From assembly GCA_024036415.1 (NCBI GenBank), contig JAMWET010006938.1, positions 392,501 to 456,500 on the forward strand: a stretch of 64,000 nucleotides of DNA. The letters run 5' to 3'. A model generated the notes under the pieces. The model ran no database searches. It was given only the letters and a program-made list of their open reading frames with translations, and had not been told where the DNA came from. Shown here piece by piece: positions 10,850-24,657 of this stretch. The stretch comes from Prochilodus magdalenae (taxonomy: Eukaryota > Chordata > Actinopteri > Characiformes > Prochilodontidae). Both the position numbers and the translations under genes were made by a program. Position 1 is the first letter of the stretch. Each line of letters starts with the position of its first letter.

Positions 10850-13375
10850 TCCATTACTTTAATGCAGTTTAAGTGCGTAATTCACCATCTGCCTGTTTCT
10901 GCGTTACCCGATACTAAAGGACTGATTGGGGATCAGTAGCCCATAATGGTTTATATTAGGAGAGAGAAAAAGAAACCTGATCCAGCATCAACAGTATTCT
11001 CACTGAATTAACCTCTTTTCCGCCCGGTTCCTCCACTCTTTGGCTAGTTACATTCTTTCCCTCTTTCCAGTCGCATGCCCTCTTTCTTCTTCTTTTCCTT
11101 TTCTCCATGCCCCTGTGCTCGTGATACAGTTATCACATATTGCAGCAAACCTTGTTTTGAACACACATTTCAGTGTAGCAAGTCAAATCGGAGTGTGAAA
11201 TTGATGCTTTCCATTGTAATTCCTCGCAAATGAACCTGGAATAAGGCCAGCCAATGGGAGGGAAGGACTTTATGATTGGCAGCTAGTAGCATTTACCTAA
11301 TAATGAGCTAATGTAGCACATGATCAGTAGTGCATGGTGAGCGGTAATCATATGTATTGGCGTGAAGTCTAAACCAGAGGTGGTTTGTATTAGTGCTTCA
11401 AACTGTGGCCTCCCTGTTTTTGTAATGTTGACGGCAAAAACCCCACAGTTTCGAACATACTGAACCCATTCAGAACACCAAACAATGGATACACTAGAAA
11501 TGACTAGATCTGATTTTAATTATGGCGCCGATATCAGCAGAAATAGCTTGATGTCCAAGCTGCTTCTGTGACAGCTTCCATGCGGACTTCTCCCACACTT
11601 TGATTTATGGCTTTAAATGTAGTTTAAATTTAAAATGAAATGTTATTTGATAATAACCAACATGTGGCCTAACTTTAACATCAGCTAGATCATTATTATA
11701 CAAGAATCACAAATGAATTCAGGAGTGCTTTGGCATGAATTAGTGCGTTCTGAGAAACTTCCCAGGTCAAATTCATTGTGGTGGTGGTGATGGGAACCAA
11801 ACATCTGAAGAGTTTAATGCCTTTAAAAGCTACATTACAGGAAGCTATTAAATGAAACAGTTACATATACAGTGCCTGATGTCTGAGACACTGCGCCTCA
11901 TTCACCAGTATCTTACTTTTCCCTGAATGTGTTTGCTTGAGGACGAATCCTGAGTAAGAAGACATTGGTAAATGTCAGAATCTTTCTAAAAACTGCTTAA
12001 GTGGCTTAAAACAAGTCATTTTTGTTAAGAAAGGTGGGTGGAAGGATGGATCCACCCAGTGTTTTTCTTGACCACAGCTTTGAGATAAGCCTTAGGCATA
12101 AACCATGTTTTGTAAAAGCCAAAGGACATGGTACGACAAAATAAGAACCCAAAAACATATTGGAAATAGTGGAATTCTACTTTATGTGAAGTATTTTAAT
12201 TAAAATAAAGCTTACTAGTTTATAACAAAAAGGAATTGGATGGTGCACCCTCTGTATATTAAATATTAGTTTTCATTTGTGGAACATTCTGCCGAATTAG
12301 TTTAAACTGCAGTCCGACAGAGTGTTAGATCTTAGATATTTACAAAGATTCTGTCATGCTGTATATTTTAAACCAGTTGTGTTGATAGAGATAGTACTAA
12401 GCTAAAGATATTCAAAACATAATTTACAGTATACTTCCTATTACAAGTTGTCTATCCCAAACTTTACTTTTTAAATTTACTTATATTGTTTTTTAAAGAT
12501 CGCTGAAGCTGAACGTTTCCAGTTTATTATATAATGCTTAATGAATATGTTGTCCCACATTTTCATGTAAATATGAAATCACATTAGTGGTTCAGTCCAT
12601 AGGAGGAGCCTTATTGTAGCCTCACCCTTGCATTAAAGAGTTCTCATATGGTGAGAAGCTAGTTCCTCTTGTTTTAAATTAAAGTCAGTGTGTATCCTCA
12701 AAAATTGGCACTACAGGAATCCTTAATTTTCTGCGACTAAGTAAACCTTTCTGTGTTCTAATTAAAAACGTTAAGAGTTTATGTGTGTATGGCAGTTAAA
12801 TGCTGTGTTTGTTAGTTGTGCACTGGCTAGAGTTTTGCTCAAAATGAGCTAAAATCGCCACTATCAGAACATTTGATAAAATTTAGTGTTATGATTGTGT
12901 TGGAAGTGATAAAAATTAAATGGTTTATTATCACAGAATGAACAGAAATAAATTCCTGGATCATTCAAATTAAAAAGTTTATAGTCTAAAGTTAGTTCTA
13001 GGTGAGCCCATTAAGTAGAATGGTCCACAAACTTACAAAGACATTCCGTTTCAGAATTTCAGAATAAGGCTTTTCAAATTACATCAACATGCCAAACAAA
13101 TGCAATATCTTTCCTGTTGACAGACTTGACCTTGGTCACATGTCGCACAATTCATTTTGATATAAAAAGTGAGTTATATCCTCCGTCAATAGTTTATCAT
13201 AGGCCTGCATTAAGGTCTCTGCATTAAGACGCACAGAGGAAAATCAACGAACAATAAGAGGAAGTATGCGTTAATAGTGCAAGTGCAGATGCCAGCCTCG
13301 CTTCCCTCGAGGATGGCCCTCACTCTGGGAACGGGATTGTGGGAATGGACAGTTGCCATGACGTGCATTCCATAT
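10850..13375. other. Intron sequence, no feature recognised
   Basis: AT-rich sequence following the microexon donor. I read both strands and found no exon-like segment with splice sites in phase, no recognisable element ends, and only short runs of simple sequence. Confidence 0.5.
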
Positions 13376-13388
13376 GATCACGTGACCG

Positions 13389-13391
<3 letters not shown>

Positions 13392-13453
<62 letters not shown>
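13392..13453. repeat. (GT)n microsatellite
   Basis: An uninterrupted GT run of about 60 bp. A second run, (CA)n at 13570-13597, lies about 120 bp away in the inverse sense. The 163-codon open frame spanning both is an artefact. Confidence 0.96.
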
Positions 13454-13455
<2 letters not shown>

Positions 13456-13919
13456 AGTCCTCTTGTTTTTATCAGAGTGTGTCTATGTGCGCATGGTTTC
13501 CCGGAATGCAGCCGTAAATCAAAGTGCAGGAGAAGTCAGTGTGGGAAATATGTCCGGCTCAACCGCACAAACACACACACACACACACACACACACAGAG
13601 GACATAAATTTATTAGAAATGAAATGCGGCAGAGATGCCGCCACAGCCCTCCCTCAGTTTGTTTACGTAAATCAAGTGCTACTCTTGGCACAGGCTTTTA
13701 AACATACTGAGCTAAACCTTGTGGCCTTTAGTCTTAAAATACCTCTCAAGTTTCTTCTCAGGGTTTGAGAATATTGTTATATGTACAGCAGCACTTTACT
13801 AAAGGACAGTGACACCCTTCATTACAGCTGCCATAAGCCTATACTACCGTTCTTTCATAAAGGCGGTTTCTTCTGCTTACACTAACAAACACTTACATTG
13901 TATATGTAAACATCTGCAC

Positions 13920-14345
13920 ACCCATCATCAAGGCCATTGTTGGGGAGTTGGTCCTCTTGTTGAGGAGTTGCTACCCTGCTGCTGTAACTCTTCCAGGAAG
14001 GCTTTACACTCCACGTCGGAGCATTGCTGTGAAGATTTGATTCCTTTCGGCCATGAGAGCATTAGGGAGGTCAGGTGCTGATGTTGGATGATTGGTTCTG
14101 GATCATAAACGCCACTCCAAGTTATCCCAAAGTTATTGGATGGGGCGCATCAGTCCAGAGAACAGAGTTGCACTGCTCCCCAGCCCAGTGTTTTATATTG
14201 TTCAAGCCGGTGCTCGGCAGTGGGCCTATTGAGCTAAGGCTCATGTGCAGCTGTTCCAGAGCGCCCCGGTCTATTGTCGGTGCTTTTCTATTGAGATTAC
14301 AAGCTGTGCATAATTAAAAGCCACAGTCAACAATAGCTTCAACTT
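13920..14345 (-). mobile_element. Degenerate Tc1-like element (reverse orientation)
   Basis: Text typical of a fish Tc1-like element read from the far end is seen: GTTGAGGAGTTGCTACCCTG, CTCTTCCAGGAAGGCTTTAC, ATGAGAGCATTAGGGAGGTC, CCACTCCAAGTTATCCCAAA, CAGTCCAGAGAACAGAGTTG. In family members the last phrase is the reverse complement of the transposase WSDES region. No intact frame remains and the terminal repeats were not found, so the borders are approximate. Confidence 0.6.
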
Positions 14346-14635
14346 CAAGTTAGCCTTCAATTCAAGCAGTTGAATTCACAAATTATAAGGTGGCATGGTT
14401 ATTATGATGTCATGGCAATATTGATGTATATTGAAAAATGAGCAGTTTAAATAAAGCTCTGTATGCTCTGACACAAATATCCGTGTCGTGGGATTTGTAC
14501 AACGGTCAGTGTACAGTGTGAATTGATCCATCACTTACATGAAGTATTGTTTATGTGTTATATGTAGTATTTAATAAGCTACTTACATTAAGCAGTAACC
14601 TACCATTACTTAACCTTACAGAAAAACAAAACCTT

Positions 14636-14868
14636 GGCCCTGGCCTTAACCCTAACCCTAATCTTAACCTCAGTCCGAAACTTAATACTAACTGTAATCC
14701 TACCCCTAATCCTGACCATAGCTACCATCATCCTACCTCTTGCCCCAATCTTAACCCTAGCCTTAACCTCTACCCCAACCGTAACCCTAAGCTCAACGTA
14801 AAATCTAATGTTAACCCTAGATCTAGAACTCCGAGCTTTAACCTTGACCTACACCCAAGCCCTTAATG
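14636..14868. repeat. Degenerate telomere-like tract (CCCTAA-related)
   Basis: About 230 bp is built from variants of a six-base unit around AACCCT: CTTAACCCTAACCCTAATCT near 14646, then CTAATC, CTAGCC, CTTAAC, CCAACC variants to 14868. It reads like an interstitial telomeric sequence that has decayed, or an independent (AACCYN) minisatellite. The G-rich strand is the minus strand. Confidence 0.75.
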
Positions 14869-14871
14869 TTA

Positions 14872-15104
14872 TAATGTGGTTGGTGTAGCTAGGTGGATAA
14901 CACTGCTACCCACCAGGGAGCCATCACCACATGTAGGAGACTGGGGTTCGAATCCCAGTCTGGGTTACAATGCTGCGTTACACCAGTAAGAGTCCTTGGG
15001 CAAGGCTCCTAACACTACACTGTCCTACCTGTAATATGATTACCCTTGTAAGTCGCTCTGGATAAAGGCGTCAGCTGAATGCCATAAATGTAAATGCAAT
15101 TTGC
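14872..15104 (+). repeat. tRNA-derived SINE with CTCTGGATAAAGGCGTC tail
   Basis: The head carries GTGTAGCTAGGTGGATAACA (A-box region) and the B box GGTTCGAATCC (14945-14955). The tail reads GTAAGTCGCTCTGGATAAAG...GCGTCAGCTGAATGCC...TAAATGTAAATG, the widespread teleost SINE/LINE 3' module. A reverse-oriented relative is at 30832-31060. Confidence 0.82.
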
Positions 15105-15109
15105 CCAGT

Positions 15110-16279
15110 ATGTACATATAGGTGTTGTGTCAACATTTGGAAGTTTGAAATTCAAACTTTGACATATGACGCTGGATATTAGCGTTAATGAATTCTCGTG
15201 TTTACATACCTCAGGTGTAGTTTTAGGAACTGCCTTCCAGTAAAGTGCCATGGACCTTGTATTACCATCTAATTGGAGGATAGGTACTTGTATCTCTCAG
15301 AATGTTAGCATTTTTACAGCTTTAATAGTCATTAGCGATTAGCCTCTTGAACCGGTGAAGGCTGATTAGCATGCATTCTCTGCGATGATGCTGATCCTGG
15401 TCTTTATTTTTAATGTGCCAGGAATAATAAGGTTAACTTTTCTCAGGGTTAAATCCACCCAGTGACACACGAACCCACCCACACTCAGGCCGAAATTTGC
15501 CCGAGTGTTTCAGGAGTCAGTCTGGTAGGCTTTCCTGAGGGAAACTAGAGTCATGAGCCATATATAGAAGTGTTAGTCATCAGGTTTGATTAAACTTAGA
15601 ACACATTCTATCTTGGCCTTTGCTTCCCTTTGCTTTCTCTCTGATATTATTAATAAAATAATCCAGGGAATGTGTTTATTACACTGTTGTTCAACAGTTT
15701 GGAATCACCTGAAGGTCTCATGGTTATTTTCTAAGAATGTATTGGGTGATGTGAGAATTAGTGAATGATAAATGCTCAATCAAATCAAATAAAAATGGTA
15801 ATGATCTATTTCTCATCATTTGTGGGCAAGTTATTAGCTGCTTATAATGTTTGAGGGACTTTGTTTACCAAGGCTGTTTTTGTACCTCCCATTTTCCATT
15901 AGAATTAAACCAGCTTTAAGGAATGAGCTATGTAAATGATCTCTGTTCTAATTGGCTGTCTTGTACTGTGCCTACTCAAAAAGCAGGCCAGACTTTTTTA
16001 GGTTTTTTCAGCATCTAACTTTTGTTTATAATAAATTCCATGAAATGGTTTCTGTAATACAGCTTCCAAGGTTCCAAGTTATTTGAAATTTCTGGCCAGT
16101 GAAGTTGAACAGGACTAACACATTAGCGTTATTTTATAGATGTATCTGGAAATTGGTTTTATAATATTGGCAGCATAAATTCCAAACTTTTGATTGAGGG
16201 TTCTGAACTTCTGAACAGCAGTGTGGCTTATTTTCAGAGCTCTTTCTCCTGTGCCCCCCCGCCCATGTCTCGTTCCCAG
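15110..16279. other. Intron sequence before the olfactomedin exon
   Basis: No gene or named repeat is recognised. The last 60 bases are C/T-rich and form the polypyrimidine tract of the acceptor at 16278-16279. Confidence 0.5.
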
Positions 16280-17086
16280 TCTTCCTCTGTCCAGGCATCT
16301 TGAAAGGCGTGTACCAGAGTGAGCACCTGTTCGAGTCGGACCACCAGTCGGGATCATGGTGCAAGGACCCACTGCAGTCCTCCAACAAGATCTACTACAT
16401 GCCCTGGACCCCGTACCGCACAGACACGCTGACCGAATATTCGTCTAAAGAGGACTTTATAGCGGGCCGTCCCACCACCACCTACAAGCTGCCCCACCGG
16501 GTGGATGGCACAGGTTTTGTGGTGTATGATGGCGCGTTGTTCTTCAACAAAGAGCGAACTCGCAACATTGTCAAGTTTGACCTGCGAACACGCATCAAGA
16601 GTGGAGAGGCCATCATTGCCAATGCAAACTACCATGATACCTCACCCTACCGCTGGGGAGGCAAGTCTGACATCGACCTTGCAGTGGACGAGAATGGCTT
16701 GTGGGTCATCTATGCCACAGAGCAGAACAATGGTCGGATCGTAGTCAGCCAGCTAAACCCCTACACCCTCCGCATTGAAGGGTCATGGGACACCACGTAT
16801 GACAAACGTTCAGCCTCCAACGCGTTCATGATCTGTGGCGTCCTCTACGTGGTTAAGAGTGTCTACGAGGACGATGACAACGAGGCATCGGGGAACAAGA
16901 TTGATTACATGTACAGCACGGAGAAGAGCCGTGAGACGCACATCAACATTCCCTTTCCCAACTCCTACCAGTATATCGCCGCCGTGGACTACAACCCGCG
17001 AGACAACCTGCTGTATGTCTGGAACAACTACCATGTTGTCAGGTACTCGCTGGATTTCGGGAACAGCGACAACCGACTGGGCTTCG
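16280..17086 (+). CDS. adgrl3: Latrophilin-3 olfactomedin-domain exon
   Basis: This exon encodes the whole extracellular olfactomedin beta-propeller of a latrophilin adhesion GPCR, which in the family binds FLRT and teneurin proteins across synapses. The acceptor is cgttcccag (ending 16279) and the donor is GTAAGT at 17087. It is 807 nt, phase 1-1, with 268 whole codons and no stop. It starts [13 protein letters not shown] and contains [94 protein letters not shown] and [19 protein letters not shown]. Three cysteines are visible (CPG, WCKD, MICG). [23 protein letters not shown] with SLDFG fits latrophilin-3 better than latrophilin-1 (which has [12 protein letters not shown] and SLEFG) or latrophilin-2. 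An alternative acceptor at 16293-16294 is also in frame, but it would lose the conserved VFLCP. Confidence 0.97.
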
Positions 17087-19035
17087 GTAAGTGTCTTCTT
17101 CTTGGAGCTTCATTAAATTAATTTCGCTTTTAGTCGTTTCAGTATTATTCATATTGTGCAGTGGTCTGCAAATGCACTCACATAATCAATTCGGTGGCCA
17201 TCAGATATGCTCAGCAAGCCTGTAGAATCTGGTCACAAGATAACGGTATTTATTTTTAGCATAGCTCCTACAGATCTTTAAAGATTATGACATAACGTTC
17301 TAAGATGACTGAACACTCAGTTAACATTTTAAGCTGAACTAAATCATGAGAACAAGACAAGTGACCCATACCGTCTTTGTCATTGAGAGTCTCAGGACAT
17401 GAGCTGGAAAACTTTGACCCCATTTGTACTTGGTCAATTCAGGTGACTGGTATCTGAGTGGTATGCTGATAGGATCATAGTCACATCTATTTACACTCGG
17501 TAGTCAAATGTGTTCCCAGTGAGTCTGACCGAAATCTGATTATGAATTCAAATTCTATTACGTTATGCTGCGGTCAGTTACCAGCTGTTTATCTGCTCTG
17601 CCTGCATTGTCCGGTCCGCAGTGTTTTGCACAGTAGTGTTTGTTCATATTGATATTAAGCTTTTTATTTTATTCAGGTCCCAACCATGTGTGTCCTTCCT
17701 AGCAAACCTGGATCACGTGCCTAGTGGCATACCGTATAGGGAGGGGTTTTGATTGTATTGGAGAGACAGGTGCATTTTAGACCGCTGCTTCTCAGATGAC
17801 CTTCCAAAGTGTTTTGAGTGATCAGATTTGTATCTGCTATTTAATGTGGCTTGGGTTACTTTGAAGATGCGATGGACCCAGATTACTGATAAGATGTTAA
17901 AACTGTAGTTGTAACCTAATCTAAAGAATAACTATATTAAATAACCATATCAAACTACCTGCCATTACTTTTAGGTTACGGTTTATTTATTTATTTATTG
18001 ATTTGTTTATTTATTTATTTATTTATAATTAAAGAAAAGCAAGTAGTTTTTCTAAATACTTGTAAATAAGAATTTAACTGAACACCAAACACAAAAACAT
18101 TGTTTCATGAAACAGAACCATTGATTATAAGTGACTTACACGTTGTGGCTCACAGAAACCGTCTGTGATATCCTGTTTAGTGAAGCGTCCAAATCTACAC
18201 TGGATCCTGATCCTAAAGTGCTTCTTTGTCAAAAACCCTTAATGGCCATTATGCATGTTCTGTCTGCTAAATGGCATATACAGGTTTATGTTGGGGCAGC
18301 ATCATGTAGCGGTTCTCATTAATTTCACACGACTGAGTGTGATATACAGTCATCATACTGCAGATGCATAAACTGACCAGGTGTAAACAGGGTTTAAGCT
18401 AGCCTAGTTAGTTACACTAGACCTACACTTGGATTTTAGCATTACTAGCTAATAGCATAATTAGCTCTGGTCAACAACAGTATTAGCAAATACTTGATAT
18501 ATACACACCAACATAATCGAATTCTCATAGATGCCAGTTTTAAAGGGGCTAAAAATTCAGCTACAGTTCTGATAATGGCAGACAACATAATTTTTCTATT
18601 ACTATATACACACATTGATGAAATAAATAAATAAATAAATAACACACCCAGGTAGAAATGTCGGATTGATGCTGCTACGTACTGGAGCCGTATGGTCTTT
18701 GGCGGTTAATCCAGGTTCTGTATGGGATCTGACAATGGTTGGATTCGAATATGCAGGCCTTATGGTGAGCACTTCGATCCTGCCTTTGCTGTGGAGCGCA
18801 GTGATATGTGCAGAACATCCACCGGCCACATGTGCTGCCTCTCTTTCCCAAAGTTTTCCAAGAAAGTCTCTGCCACACTGCAACACTTGGCCTGCCTGGT
18901 CACCAGATTCATAGCCAAGCGAACAGCTCTGGGACCAGCTGGGATGCCAGCTAAAGCTAACAGAGGGTAGTGCAGCCTACTTTTACCCAAAAGAGCCCAC
19001 AGTGACGTATGTGTCACAAGCCTTTTCAAAAGTCT
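17087..19035. other. Start of the 34-kb intron, mostly unassigned
   Basis: It contains the GTAAGT donor at 17087, a (TTTA)n tract (17981-18027) and an (AAAT)n tract near 18618-18641. Sequence 18670-18970 is relatively GC-rich and open in several frames, but I could not tie it to a gene or transposase; it may be an old mobile-element remnant. Confidence 0.45.
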
Positions 19036-19211
19036 GTAGAGTTCTTTATACAGCTTTATCCTCCACCTAAACACATAGAGTCCCTGAGTGACCTATACCC
19101 AACATCCTGGATGGAGTCATATGACGGTTGGTGAACATATGACCTGGTTTAGAAAATGATGATGTGCTTGGTCAGTGCAGTTAGAGACAAAACCAGCTCA
19201 TTTGAAATTCT

Positions 19212-19490
19212 TCTATATCACATATACCCATATTCTATATAACATATACCCATATTCTATATAACATATACCCATATTCTATATCACATATACCCATATT
19301 CTATATTACATATACCCATATTCTATATTACATATACCCATATCCTATATTACATATACCCATATTCTATATTACACATACCCATATTCTATATTACATA
19401 TACCCATATCCTATATTACACATACCCATATTCTATATTACATATACCCATATTCTATATTACACATACCCATATTCTATATTACACACC
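19212..19490. repeat. 22-bp tandem array, about 13 copies
   Basis: The unit is TATACCCATATTCTATATTA plus CA (22 bp), with variants ATAACA, ATCACA and TCC for TTC. The same unit forms the much longer array at 47205-48262. Confidence 0.93.
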
Positions 19491-20392
19491 AGTTATGAAA
19501 TCGTTGTTGTTGTGACATGTGCTACCGGTATTATGACTCTATAATACTTACAGAAGACGCCATGTGACCTCTTGGTCACAATAAGACTGATCTTTTATGA
19601 TCTTATAACCCAGACGTGTGGACTCGAGTCACATGACTTGGACTCGAGTCCGACTCGAGTCACTAAACTGATGACTTGTGACTTGACTCGACAACATTAC
19701 TAAAGACTTGCGACTTGACTTAGACTTTACCTTTACTGACTTGGACTTGGAATCGGACTTGAGCTTTAAGACTCGAAAAGACTTGACAACCCTACTTTAA
19801 CATAATGAATAAGTAAAACTGAATCACGTAACTGGATCATTTTATATTAAATGGCGCTGTAACGCTAGGGAGCTGAGCCGCTCAGCCCAAATGATCCGTA
19901 ACCTAGCAACAAGTAAAGCCGTAACCGTACAGCCAATCACGGGAAGCTTTGAGGGGGGCGCCAGTGTTGAATTTGTGCGGAGAAGACGAGCAACATGATC
20001 CCAAAAATAATCCTGTTCAACTACAAAGATTATAATGTAGTAAATAAAAGAAGAACTGCGGTATGCAAGACATGTGGAGTCAAGATCACAGATGGAGGTG
20101 CAACCACTTCAAACTCGACATTTGAGGCTGCACAAAGAACAGTAAGTCTGTGCTGTGTATATTTCGCGTATGGCAGTTAGCAGTTAGCAAGCTAGCAAAC
20201 GTAGCGACATAATAATAAACAACAGCGAATGTAAACAAAGCTGTTGTCCTCTGTTCGTCTCTCTCTCACACCGTTCACTGTGAGAGATTTTACTGAAAAT
20301 TAAAGTGTTTAGGAACCACAGCATCTCAGCCTCGACGTGGTGAATTAGCATAGAGCAGAAAAGTGTCAAACACAGCAGTTCACACATGCTGT

Positions 20393-20746
<354 letters not shown>

Positions 20747-21442
20747 ATATATTACAGGTCCATACATTAACGCTTATGGGTTTAGAATGTGATGTCATTA
20801 AAAATTCCTGTAGGTGGAATGTGTTCTACTACTTCATTATAGTGTGGTGTTCCTCAACCTTGGCCTTCGAGGCCCACTGCCCTGCACATTTTACTGTTTT
20901 TTTCTGCTTCACCTATTTTAACTCAGTAATGGGCTGGCTATGAGGTGATTAGTTGGATCAGATATGTTGAGAAACAATGAAGTAGTGTACTTTGTTAGCC
21001 TGTTTACAGAAATTTATAGCATACTGAAACAGCTCATATGATATCATGAATCATATGATATTCTTGTCCTTTCCTAATTTTTTTAAATCCATAAACCTTG
21101 ACTTTTTGTTGCTGTAAACTGTGGTATAATGTCACATTCATTTTTCCATACTGCGTTTAGTACATATCTATTAGAGATTATAGTAAGTACTTTGTTTACT
21201 GCACAGTACTTTGCAGGTTATTTAATCCTCAAATTATTTAATTAACGATTTGCACTACTTGTTCCTGTTAAGTAAAATAGCACTTTGTTGTTTGAACTGT
21301 TTGAGATGATGCAAGTTGTTTTTGTTATACTAAATACAAACTTTAAAAACATTTATGATTATGTCAGTTTAATATACTATGAATCAGCTGCATCAGTTAT
21401 GTGAAATATTGAAATGACATGACTAGGACTCGAAGTTTAAGA

Positions 21443-21580
21443 CTTGGGACTTGACTTGAGACTTGCTTGTATTGACTTGGGACTTGACTTGAGACTTGCT
21501 TGTATTGACTTGGGACTTGACTCGAGACTTGCTTGTATTGACTTGGGACTTGACTCGAGACTTGATTGTTAAGACTTGAG
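21443..21580. repeat. 33-bp tandem repeat inside the hAT element
   Basis: The unit TGACTTGGGACTTGACTTGA plus GACTTGCTTGTAT repeats about three times, with GACTCGAG variants in later copies. Such subterminal repeated motifs may be transposase-binding sites; that role is inferred. Confidence 0.85.
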
Positions 21581-21699
21581 ACTTACTTGTTACTTGCAAC
21601 TTAGTGACTTGTTCCCATGTCTGCTTATAACTGACCCTTTATTATTTTCCCTTAAGGGGAAACGGCTCTGGGCTCTTATGGGTTAAATTGTAGAGTTTT

Positions 21700-24240
21700 C
21701 CTTTTATCCTTTTATTCCAAGATTGTAATCTCTTACAGATACCGTTATTATATTTACACGTATAAAGTTTCTTTCCTTTTCAACAACTCTTTCTTGGTGC
21801 ATTGTTTAGTTTTTCATTGAGTATATATCTGATCAGTGCTTTATAGGCATGTAATTGTCAGGTAGTTGGGCTTATGGTATTCTAATGCTGAAGGTTATGT
21901 TTGGATATATTTTACACATTTTGTGTTAAAATTTACCAGATCATCATGTTGCTGTCTAATTGCATAGAACATGATTGGGTTATCTTGTGGGACCACAGTT
22001 TTGGCCTATCAATGAAAGTCCAACTTCCAAAATGTCAATAATTCTAAAAGTGTGGCTGTATAACTGTAAAACACGTTATATCATTATCTATAACATCATA
22101 TCAATCTTTGCCCCTTCAGAAGAGCGTCAGTTGTGACTGCTTAAATATATATGCAGTGTGGACCACAGGTGTAGCAGTACACCTTGTTACATAGCAGCTT
22201 TACACAAATCCAGGTCTGGCCACTCAATGGTCCAGGGCAGGGCTGAGGTCAATGCTGGCAGGAGACACTTCCTAAGAGCATGAGGACGAGATACTTAGTG
22301 GGGCCAGGCCTCCAGTGTGATTAGATCCATCCGATACTGAATATAAAGTAGACTCTGTGTAAAGTTATGTGTTTATGTATATAATGAAGCATTGGCTAAT
22401 TCTGTTTTCGATCCACCGTACCTCCAAAATACCAGCATGTGGTCAAGCTCTTCTCCATTCAAAAAAAAAAAAAAAAGCTTTAATGCTGCTTGTCCTCCAG
22501 CTCAGCTCACCTTGGTTTGAAACACCAAAGGTGTGGGTGTGCGTGTCTTCGTAGCCTCCTGTTAATGACCATACAAGCGTATTAGCATCCTCAGGATCAA
22601 AGCTGCCATGTGTGTGCATGCATGTGTGTGTGTGTGTGTGAGGGTGAGTGAGTGATTAGAGTGGGAGTGTTAGCTCGCTAAGCTAATGTAGATCAGAGCG
22701 CGTCTAATAGTCATATCAAAGGGAATATTGATATAACCACACCAACTATGTGCAGTTTGGGTTTTAATTAGATCAATCTGATCAGAGTTTCATTAATATT
22801 TAAAAGCTGGGCCCACAGTTCACATGTAAAGCAACACAAAGACAACAACTCTTTGAAGCTCAGCATAGAAAGCAGCCTGCTCGGTTTTGTCTGCGTTTGG
22901 ACTCTTTTGATATCCTTTGCCATCAGTTGCACAGACCGTGTGGTCACTGACAGTGTGTTTACACTGCGCTGATGGCCCCGTTTTTTTAATGGTCCAATAT
23001 ACAGTATTTCTTCCCACTCATCGATCATATAGAGGCACTTTGTGGGTTTACACTTTCCAGCCGTATGTTTGGTCACCTATGGACCACCACAGGACCACCA
23101 GTGACCAAATATTAGTATATGTAGTGTTATGTGCACTTGCTGGCTACTTTGTTGGTTCAGTTTATAGGTGCGATCTTATTCCTTGCATGCACTGTGTTTA
23201 CCGTCCTGTACCAGGAGACAGTTTGAAATTCTAGGTGGCAGACCATGCTGAGCCGTGTAAGAATCCAACAACACCACTGTGTCTGATACACCAGAACCGT
23301 TGCAATGCACTCTACTGTGTGAGTTCTGCTGCAGTGCTGAGAATGAACCACGTACATAGAGGTGGGGCATAGAGGTGAGGTAATGCAGAGCCATATAATA
23401 AAAATGTTATATCATGATGCATGAGGGCGTTTTCACGATGCATGATATGCATCACAATAGTTTTTTTTTTTTTCTGGGGCACAATAGAACCTGTCGTTAT
23501 GCTATGATGATATACTATATACTAGAATAATACCGGCAACAATATTAATTAACTTTTAATTAATATTGTTTACAATATTATATTTTTACAAACGGTGCTG
23601 CACTAACTCCAGTTCAACAGGCTTCATTAACCTCACCTTATAGTGAAACATGCAGTCAGTGTTCTTCAAGTACTGACAACATCCAGAATATTCTCAAAAG
23701 AGCTGACTGTGACAATTGATCACGATTATGATAAGATATTGCCATATCCCCCACCCTTAAAGTGCGGCAAAGAAATGGTATACCTGGTAAATGCACCTGT
23801 ATGTTTGGTGTTTTTTGATCAAATGCAATAAGGTAAAGTACAAGCTAATGGTATCCAATGGACTGAAAACTTAGCCTACATAGAGCTAGTACTGAGTAAA
23901 TTACTCAAGCAAGTATTTGGTGCCGTGACATACTGGCTGCTGATTGGCTGTTTTATTGGCATATTGCATTTATGGTTATTCCACAGTCCATTACAGTCAG
24001 TAAGTATAACCACGTTCAGCGGCTTGTTTGTATCACGATTAGAGTTATTACACTCTTGATATTGACATCGTCGCAACCCCAGTCCTAACCCTTGGCACCA
24101 CTACTGGTGTAGCATGCAGAGCTCTCCTTACATTCATTACTGAGGCAAAACAAACAAGGTATGAACCGAACTGTGGGTTTGGAGAAACCAAGACACCCAG
24201 GCCTAGACATGCACCGTATGTGTTGAGGAGCTGCTGTAGG
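21700..24240. other. Intron sequence with repeat fragments
   Basis: No exon is recognised. Short (GT)n at about 22622-22640. About 23255-23355 (GTGTCTGATACACCAG..., GCAGTGCTGAGAATGAACCA) is a fragment of the foldback repeat that is full length at 31165-31928. About 23395-23520 has CATGATGCATGAGG-type inverted patches and a T run. The rest is unassigned. Confidence 0.5.
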
Positions 24241-24399
24241 TCACCTGGAAGTGAGACGGTGTAGTTTGTCTGTGGTGAGAGGTAGAACTGAGGAATCAGT
24301 CGTCTCTCAGATCCCGGGAATGAGGAGGACGAGAGAATTAAACGTAAAGCGGGAACAAAGAGAAAATCTGAGAGGATTGATGGGGATTAAATTCACCCT

Positions 24400-24445
24400 G
24401 CTAAGTCTCTCACTCTCTCTCTCTCTCACCCTTTGTGTCATATTC

Positions 24446-24483
<38 letters not shown>

Positions 24484-24490
24484 TCTGTGT

Positions 24491-24545
<55 letters not shown>

Positions 24546-24552
24546 TCTGTGT

Positions 24553-24587
<35 letters not shown>

Positions 24588-24605
24588 ACCCTCTGTGTCA
24601 TATTC

Positions 24606-24657
<52 letters not shown>

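Noticed and set aside
16295..16310. Alternative start of the olfactomedin exon after CCAG at 16294
   Set aside because: In frame, but it would drop VFLCP, which is conserved in latrophilins and joins perfectly to the microexon when the acceptor at 16279 is used.
19995..20180. Independent host zinc-finger gene
   Set aside because: It is a BED-finger fragment inside a hAT element bounded by an exact target duplication.
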